This document shows positions 6,779 to 11,545 of a stretch of DNA of 11,545 nt, piece by piece. The DNA comes from Candidatus Nitrotoga sp. CP45 (GTDB lineage Bacteria > Bacteroidota > Bacteroidia > Flavobacteriales > Flavobacteriaceae). The stretch's first letter is position 1. Every line of letters begins with the position of its first letter. The stretch covers positions 1 to 11,545 of the forward strand of contig CALQCV020000037.1 in assembly GCA_943329165.2 (NCBI GenBank), written 5' to 3'. The position numbers and the translations under genes were made by a program. Below the pieces are notes generated by a model, which was given only the letters and a program-made list of their open reading frames with translations, had not been told where the DNA came from and did not search any database.

Positions 6779-7000
6779 TTAATATTTTGCAGTAATAATT
6801 ATTCCAAATGTAATAATAAGTAAACCAAATAATTTTCCAATTGTAAAAATTTCACCTAAAAATAAAACTCCAATTAAAAAAATTATTTCCGGAGCTAAAC
6901 TCATAAAAGGATTCGCTTGTGTGATTCCAAATTTGGTAATGGTAGTCATTAAAAAAATTAAGACAGTAAAAGTAGTGATAAATCTATAACAATATAATAA
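6779..7000 (-). pseudogene. Remnant: C-terminal part of a DMT-superfamily (EamA/SMR-like) transporter
   Basis: The minus strand is open from just after a TGA (7001-7003) to TAA at 6779-6781, giving about 73 residues. They form two to three hydrophobic segments. The stretches ITKFGITQANPFMSLAPEII and FLIGVLFLGEIFTIGKLFGL, followed by LIITFGIIITAKY, match the end of EamA or SMR-type proteins (conserved L-G-E-x-x-T and the final G-x-x-I-I-x-x-G-I). No start with a plausible leader exists upstream; the first ATG (6949) lies mid-protein. No other frame between 7003 and 7089 supplies the missing N-terminal half. The stop is 3 bases before the GT2 ATG, so the downstream junction looks native and the upstream side looks cut. 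The intact protein may have been an ArnE/F-like lipid-linked-sugar flippase (about 110-130 residues) or a 10-segment EamA permease. Confidence 0.72.
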
Positions 7001-7005
7001 TCAAA

Positions 7006-7089
7006 TTATTTTTTATTATTAATTGCAAAAGCATCTCTGCTCCATCGCGAGTAAGGTATTTTTATGATACAGAAAATTTTGATTTTCAT
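7006..7089 (-). CDS. Orphan 27-residue ORF at the module junction, unknown
   Basis: The ATG at 7089 overlaps the stop codon of the SGNH-like gene (TAATG on the minus strand), an arrangement typical of translational coupling. The frame reads MKIKIFCIIKIPYSRWSRDA and then FAINNKK before TAA at 7006-7008. I do not recognise it. It may be the surviving start of a gene destroyed by the same recombination that cut the adjacent transporter, or simply a chance frame. The gap between it and the transporter remnant (7001-7005) includes a TGA that blocks read-through in the transporter frame. Confidence 0.3.
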   Translation of the reverse strand: MKIKIFCIIKIPYSRWSRDAFAINNKK

Positions 7090-8066
7090 TATTTATTTGT
7101 TGACAAACCTTCAAAAATATTATAATTTTTTAAAGTTTCTATTAACTTCCTTGTAAACAACTGAGATCCTACTTTATTTAAGTGTGAAGCGTTATAAAAA
7201 TACTTCTTTTGATAAGAAATAGAGTCATTAGAAAAATCATAAAATGGAATTTGATATTGTTTACTATACTTTTTAAATAGTCCAATTATTTGTGCTCTGT
7301 TTGATACAAATTTTTGTCCTTCTATATATTCAGGAGTGTATACAAAAATCAACTTGATATTGTTTGACTTACACTCTTTCAAAAAGTTTTCAAATAATAC
7401 TATTGTAGGTCTATCTAATTTAACTTTAAGAGTATTCATGCTAGCTTTGGCGTTATCAAAATCAGAATTCCATGCTTCATCGCGTCCTTTATATCCTTTA
7501 ACTCTAGTTACAGGGTTAATTAAATGTCCCAATGAAAATTTAAAGGCAGTTACTGTAGCATCATAATTTCCATAATACCGAATTAAAGGAATTTCATAAT
7601 CTATTGAGCTAAATCCATTATAACTAATCGTAGCTTCTTTAACCTCTTTATTCCATAACATATAGGGTAGAAATTGCTGAGAATTATATAAATCTTTATT
7701 TTTCTTCAGTGTAAAATAATCTAAAGAAAAAATAATGAATTTAGGTCTTTTATTATGCTTTAATAATTCTCGATATCGCAAGTTTTGTAACCAAAAATTA
7801 TGTCCATCAAGTCCTAAATTATAGGACGAAATGCCTAAACTATCAGAAATCATAGTAGGATCAATATGTATCCAAGCTCTTGAACTACCAAAAATAAGTA
7901 GGTCTGAATTAACCTTCCCTTCATATATAGCATTCCAAGTTGGATATTCTTTTTCTGCAAACCTATTCGATTTTTTTAAATTTTTAGAAATATAAATATC
8001 AAAAAAATAACTCAATAAAAATATTGGAGCAATAAAAAAGAATAGTGTAACTAAAAACTTTTTCAC
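7089..8066 (-). CDS. SGNH-like MBOAT-partner protein (AlgJ/AlgX-like role)
   Basis: From a GTG at 8066 the product is 325 residues. It has a signal-anchor (KKFLVTLFFFIAPIFLLSYFF, about 2-22) and an exported domain with the SGNH block I G60-S-S62 (IFGSSRAW), a block II-like glycine in YNLGLDGHNF (about 82-91) and a block V-like N-A-S-H295-L near the end. Asn stands where the classical catalytic Asp of DxxH is found. Proteins of this type sit next to AlgI-like MBOAT enzymes and are thought to complete transfer of acetyl or similar groups to polysaccharides in the periplasm. I prefer the GTG, which lies 1 base after the MBOAT stop and gives a clean MKKFL-type leader, over a TTG at 8108 that would overlap the MBOAT gene by 41 bases. 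Substrate and acyl group are unknown. Confidence 0.8.
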   Translation of the reverse strand: MKKFLVTLFFFIAPIFLLSYFFDIYISKNLKKSNRFAEKEYPTWNAIYEGKVNSDLLIFGSSRAWIHIDPTMISDSLGISSYNLGLDGHNFWLQNLRYRELLKHNKRPKFIIFSLDYFTLKKNKDLYNSQQFLPYMLWNKEVKEATISYNGFSSIDYEIPLIRYYGNYDATVTAFKFSLGHLINPVTRVKGYKGRDEAWNSDFDNAKASMNTLKVKLDRPTIVLFENFLKECKSNNIKLIFVYTPEYIEGQKFVSNRAQIIGLFKKYSKQYQIPFYDFSNDSISYQKKYFYNASHLNKVGSQLFTRKLIETLKNYNIFEGLSTNK

Positions 8067-8067
8067 A

Positions 8068-9516
8068 CTAAAATTGGAAATAAATAAACTCTTGATTTGA
8101 CCCAGCAAACAAGAAGAATAGTAGTAATAATAAATAATAAAATGTCCAACGATAATAAAATGGTTTTTTATTAAACATGTTTTCTATGGCATAATTTTGT
8201 TCTCTACCTCTCCATTCAATAATAATAAAAAAGACTACCAAAATTATAATTGGGAAACTCAAAGTGCCTTTTTTGAAAAAAGGTATTGTAAATAAAGAAG
8301 ATGAAAAAATTGTAGATATATATGCAAATGCCTGACCCACAGTATTACTTCTGAAAAATATCCATGCAAAAACAGTTAAGGTAAAAGTTGTGATTATCTG
8401 AAAAAATTCTTTGAAACTTGGAATATATTTTCCGCTAGCAACCATATCAAGATTTGCCCTATTAGTATTAAAAATGATAGAAGGCATAATATAAATAGCA
8501 TTCAATAATCCCCAAATAATGAATGTCCAGTTAGCACCATGCCAAAAACCACTTACTAAAAATATTATGAAAGTATTTCTAACTTTCATCCAAGTACCAC
8601 CTTTACTGCCACCGAGTGGAATGTATAAATAATCTCTAAACCATGAAGAAAGTGAAATATGCCAACGGCGCCAAAACTCAGCAATATCTCGGGAGAAATA
8701 GGGAAAGGCAAAATTTTTCAATAAATCTATTCCAAATAGTCTTGCTGTTCCTAAAGCAATATCTGAGTAACCTGAGAAATCGCCATAAATTTGAAACGTA
8801 AAAAACAATGCTCCTAATACTAATGTACTCCCAGAATAATGGTCAGCATTATCAAAAATAATATTCGCAAAATAAGCACAGTTATCTGCAATGACTACTT
8901 TTTTAAATAATCCCCATAGAATTTGTCTCAAACCATCAACTGCTCGGTTGTAATCAAATGTCCTTTTTCGTTGAATTTGAGGCAAAAGATGGGTTGCTCT
9001 TTCAATAGGACCAGCTACTAATAAAGGAAAAAAACAAACAAAAACAGAATAATCTAAAAAATTCTTTTCTGCTTTTATTCTGTCTTTATAAATATCAATT
9101 ACATATGATAAACCATGAAAAGTATAAAAAGATATACCAACAGGAAGAATAACTTTCAGGGTCCAAGGATTAACATGAAGACCAAAATTAGCTATGGCAT
9201 CAGAAAAAGAGTCAATAAAAAAATTGTAGTATTTGAAAACTCCCAAAAAACCTAGATTTACTGAAATACTTAGCCAAAACCAAAACTTTTTATTTCCTAT
9301 ATTTTTTGCTTCTGACATTTTTATCCCTGTAAAATAGTCCAAAAGCGTTGAAAAAATTAACAAAAATAAAAAGCGCCAATCCCAACAAGCATAGAAGAAA
9401 TAACTGGATACAAGGAGTAAAACATTTTGATACTTGTAATTTTTATTAAATACAAACCAATAAAGCAGAAATACTATTGGCAAAAATATTGCGTAGCTAA
9501 GTGAATTAAATAGCAT
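8068..9516 (-). CDS. MBOAT-family O-acyltransferase (AlgI-like)
   Basis: This 482-residue multi-pass membrane protein carries the family signatures W282-RRWHISLSSWFRDYLYIPLGG (to about 303) and GFWHGANW (323-330, His326 the likely catalytic histidine), as well as the early FYACWDWRFL, ILPVGISFYTFHGLSY and GPIERA stretches. The length matches AlgI, DltB and PatA relatives (about 400-520). These enzymes pass an acyl group, usually acetyl, across the inner membrane so that a partner can place it on an extracytoplasmic glycan. Here the partner is the SGNH-like gene immediately downstream. The ATG overlaps the upstream GT4 by 11 bases. Together the pair gives the locus an O-acylation route distinct from the ACP/KASIII/GNAT acyl module. 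The donor and the decorated sugar cannot be read from the sequence. Confidence 0.95.
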   Translation of the reverse strand: MLFNSLSYAIFLPIVFLLYWFVFNKNYKYQNVLLLVSSYFFYACWDWRFLFLLIFSTLLDYFTGIKMSEAKNIGNKKFWFWLSISVNLGFLGVFKYYNFFIDSFSDAIANFGLHVNPWTLKVILPVGISFYTFHGLSYVIDIYKDRIKAEKNFLDYSVFVCFFPLLVAGPIERATHLLPQIQRKRTFDYNRAVDGLRQILWGLFKKVVIADNCAYFANIIFDNADHYSGSTLVLGALFFTFQIYGDFSGYSDIALGTARLFGIDLLKNFAFPYFSRDIAEFWRRWHISLSSWFRDYLYIPLGGSKGGTWMKVRNTFIIFLVSGFWHGANWTFIIWGLLNAIYIMPSIIFNTNRANLDMVASGKYIPSFKEFFQIITTFTLTVFAWIFFRSNTVGQAFAYISTIFSSSLFTIPFFKKGTLSFPIIILVVFFIIIEWRGREQNYAIENMFNKKPFYYRWTFYYLLLLLFFLFAGSNQEFIYFQF

Positions 9517-10603
9517 AATTCAATTTTTGTTTTAAAATAATAGTATAAGTTTTCTCAAAGTCTTTCGCGATACTTTTGTTAGTGTAATGGTTAACGACTT
9601 GCTGATAGGCTTTTTCATTTACCATATTATCAATTGTCAAGGCTTCTTGCATTGCTTTAACAAAATTCAATTCATCACTTTTTTCAACCAAAAAGCCTGT
9701 TCGTTTGTGTTCAATTATCTCATTTATTCCTCCAACATCATTGGCTACAACTGGTGTTCTGCAGTACATAGACTCTAACAAAACTCCTGGAAGACCTTCA
9801 ATAATACTTGGTAAAACCAACATATCTGCTTTGATTATATAATCTAAAGGATTTGCTGTCCAACCATAAAAAATTATTGAATCTGACAGATTCATTTTTA
9901 TCACTTCTTCTTCTATTTCTTGCTTCATCGGACCATCTCCTAATAAATGCAAAATGGCATTGGGCTTTGACTCTAAAAACATTTTCCAAATTCTTAATAA
10001 GCCACTATGATTTTTTTCAAATGTAAATCCACCTACATGCACTACATTAATAGAATTATTATGTTGATTTTTCCATTCAACGTGATTGGTAATTGTTTCA
10101 TCAATTCCTATAGGAATTACAAAAGTTTTCTTTTTGGTAGAAGGAAATAAAAAAATTATATCATCTGCACTAAATTTTGAAACTGATATAATGGCATCAA
10201 CTTTTTTATAAAAAAAATGATTTATAATTTTTGTTGGAGTTGATTTAATATAGCTACTAACAGTACTTGCATTTCTGGCAATGACAGGAACTTTCCAACC
10301 AAAAAATAATTTTGATAAGATCATGAACTTTAAAGTATCGCCAGCATTACACTGAATAATATCTGGTTTAAATTCTTTGACTAGATGAGCTATTTGTTGC
10401 CATGCTTCATAATCATACCATCGTTTTGAAATGGGTCTATTTAATTGTATTTTTTTTCCAGAAAATGGCAATTCAGAAACACCTTCAAAAAGTGAAATTA
10501 AAATCACAGTATGACCTAATTTTTCCAAATGCTCAGAAAGCTGTGCAGCGAAAATTTCTGCACCTCTTTTTTGAGGTTTTTGGATAATTTGAAATAGTAT
10601 CAC
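9506..10603 (-). CDS. GT4-family glycosyltransferase
   Basis: This 365-residue GT-B fold enzyme has an N-terminal acceptor domain starting ILFQIIQKPQKRGAEIFAAQL, where KRGAE corresponds to the usual GGAE loop. The C-terminal nucleotide-sugar domain has VVHVGGFTFEKNHSGLL (187-203) and HLLGDGP (219-225). The EX7E motif is E269-GLPGVLL-E277, followed by TPVVANDVGGINEII. GT4 enzymes are retaining transferases that add one sugar to a lipid-linked oligosaccharide on the cytosolic face of the membrane; the donor is not predictable. The start is GTG at 10603, overlapping the TGA of the preceding GT4 by 4 bases (GTGA). No membrane span is seen. It overlaps the MBOAT start by 11 bases, so all three are probably cotranscribed. 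Confidence 0.95.
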   Translation of the reverse strand: MILFQIIQKPQKRGAEIFAAQLSEHLEKLGHTVILISLFEGVSELPFSGKKIQLNRPISKRWYDYEAWQQIAHLVKEFKPDIIQCNAGDTLKFMILSKLFFGWKVPVIARNASTVSSYIKSTPTKIINHFFYKKVDAIISVSKFSADDIIFLFPSTKKKTFVIPIGIDETITNHVEWKNQHNNSINVVHVGGFTFEKNHSGLLRIWKMFLESKPNAILHLLGDGPMKQEIEEEVIKMNLSDSIIFYGWTANPLDYIIKADMLVLPSIIEGLPGVLLESMYCRTPVVANDVGGINEIIEHKRTGFLVEKSDELNFVKAMQEALTIDNMVNEKAYQQVVNHYTNKSIAKDFEKTYTIILKQKLNYAI

Positions 10604-11545
10604 TTAGAAAGTAATTTGAAGTAAAGATTATACATTTTTTGATGAACAGAGTCGAGCAGAAATTTTTCTTCAAATATTTTCTTACTTTCTAATGCAAATT
10701 CGTTTTTTAAATTTTCATCTAAAACCAGTTTACTGATACATTCTGCTAGTTGCTTTTCATTATTTATTTCAAAAACAAGAGCATTCTTATCAACTTCAAC
10801 CACTTCTTTCATCATCGGTAAGTTAGTACAAATGATTGGTAATCCTGAAGCTTCAGCTTCAATCAAAACACCAGGAAGTCCCTCAAATCTAGAAGGAAAA
10901 ACAAAAATATCGGACATTTTTAATAATTCTGGGATATCTGTTCTATGTCCCAAAAAAGTTACCGTTTTTTCAAGTTTATTCTCTTCTACAAATCTAAGAA
11001 GTGAAGTAGTTAATTTTCCTTCTCTGCCTACTATTAACAAATGCACCTTTTCAAAAATATTTTTTGGTAATAGAATTAATGCTTTCAGTAAAACGTCTTG
11101 ACCTTTTTGATATTCTTGGCGAGCAACATTAAGTAAAATTATTTTATCTTCATCAATACCAATTTCTTTTCTATTGAATGGTAATACATCATATTTTTTA
11201 ATGTCTCTGCCTCTATGAACCACTGTCATTTTGTTTTGGTCTATTCCAAGCTTCTCTTGGTAATGCTTAGCAACAGAATAACCATTGGGGTGAAAATGAT
11301 CGGTTCCTAAAATACTCGTTATTTTGTCTAAGAATCTGTAACCTTCTAGTTTAAATTTTGTCACTCCTTTTTCCTGTAATCTATTTTCACTATAGGTATG
11401 ATTTACTAAACTTTCGATATGGACAAAAGAAGAATCAAAAACTCTAATAGACCTTACTAGTACGTTTGCATTAAACAAAACAGAATGAATTATATCTGGC
11501 TTAAATTGAGAAATTATTTTTTTTAAAGCTATTCGCTTTTGCAGA
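10600..11545 (-). CDS. GT4-family glycosyltransferase, 5' end outside window
   Basis: The frame stays open to the right edge, giving 314 visible residues; about 50-60 are probably missing at the N-terminus compared with a typical 365-380-residue GT4. An in-frame TTG at 11478 is not the true start, because the codons before it encode family sequence (SQFKPDIIHSVLFNANVLVR). Other signatures in visible-residue numbering are VVHRGRDIKKY (about 108-118), LNVARQEYQKGQDVLLKAL (about 138-156; Arg and Lys contact the donor phosphates in this family), HLLIVGREGK and the EX7E motif E221-GLPGVLI-E229 followed by SGLPIICTN. Function: addition of one sugar to a growing lipid-linked glycan in the cytosol, donor unknown. 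It is similar in layout to the next gene but not a recent copy. Confidence 0.93.
   Translation of the reverse strand, partial: LQKRIALKKIISQFKPDIIHSVLFNANVLVRSIRVFDSSFVHIESLVNHTYSENRLQEKGVTKFKLEGYRFLDKITSILGTDHFHPNGYSVAKHYQEKLGIDQNKMTVVHRGRDIKKYDVLPFNRKEIGIDEDKIILLNVARQEYQKGQDVLLKALILLPKNIFEKVHLLIVGREGKLTTSLLRFVEENKLEKTVTFLGHRTDIPELLKMSDIFVFPSRFEGLPGVLIEAEASGLPIICTNLPMMKEVVEVDKNALVFEINNEKQLAECISKLVLDENLKNEFALESKKIFEEKFLLDSVHQKMYNLYFKLLSK

Noticed and set aside
6776..7088. Promoter for the GT2-to-KASIII block
   Set aside because: I looked for the Bacteroidota TAnnTTTG element at suitable distance upstream of GT2 and found only AT-rich near-misses such as ATAATTTG; the DNA reads as decayed coding sequence.
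7336..7566. Plus-strand frame of 76 codons inside the SGNH-like gene
   Set aside because: Antisense shadow of a well-supported gene; no domain, leader or ribosome site.
9798..9989. Second minus-strand frame of 63 codons within the GT4 gene at 9506-10603
   Set aside because: Out of frame with the GT4 catalytic motifs that occupy the same bases; a shadow.
10832..11101. Plus-strand frame of 89 codons inside the first GT4 gene
   Set aside because: Opposite to strong GT4 motifs including EX7E; low-complexity Ser/Lys/Asn product typical of an antisense frame.
1..11545. CRISPR array, tRNA/rRNA genes, insertion sequences, long repeats
   Set aside because: No regularly spaced repeats, no cloverleaf or rRNA signatures, no transposase frame and no inverted terminal repeats were apparent; the recombination scars carry no visible mobile-element sequence.

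Overview
The window looks like part of a surface-polysaccharide (O-antigen, capsule or exopolysaccharide) locus from a Bacteroidota bacterium, most likely a Flavobacteriia member. The reasons are very AT-rich DNA, weak or absent Shine-Dalgarno sequences, and a tightly packed run of glycosyltransferases, an MBOAT acyltransferase and a multi-pass membrane protein. The genus is not proven. Every convincing gene lies on the minus strand, so transcription runs from base 11545 towards base 1. Gaps between intact neighbouring genes are at most about 12 bases and many genes overlap, so the window reads as one operon that enters from the right and leaves at the left.

In transcription order, the first module (11545 to 7089) holds a GT4 glycosyltransferase cut by the window edge, a second GT4, an AlgI-like MBOAT O-acyltransferase and its SGNH-like partner. 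This is a glycan assembly and O-acylation set. A short scar follows (7089 to 6779), with a 27-codon orphan ORF and the C-terminal end of a DMT-superfamily (EamA/SMR-like) transporter that has lost its N-terminus.

The second module (6775 to 1162) is the most striking part. It contains a GtrB/DPM-type GT2, a GNAT N-acyltransferase, a free-standing acyl carrier protein, a KASIII-like synthase, a Rieske non-heme iron oxygenase, a FabG-like SDR and a second KASIII-like synthase. All have the expected active-site residues, with two caveats: the GNAT cofactor loop is degenerate and the Rieske enzyme has Glu in place of the bridging Asp. Directly after the second KASIII, one base past its stop, are the first ~24 codons of a WecE/RffA-type sugar-nucleotide 4-transaminase, which then breaks. 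The left end (1023 to 1) is the N-terminal 341 residues of a large multi-pass membrane protein that runs off the window.

My reading is that the ACP, two KASIII, SDR and Rieske enzymes build a short, oxidised acyl chain. The GNAT would attach it to the amino group of a 4-amino-4,6-dideoxy sugar, and the GT2 would load that sugar onto a polyprenyl phosphate. The transporter and transaminase remnants at the two edges suggest that the ancestral cassette also encoded the flippase and the amino-sugar enzyme, and that both edges were later recombined. Both missing functions would now have to come from elsewhere. Enzyme families are well supported by motifs; the pathway and its product are inference.
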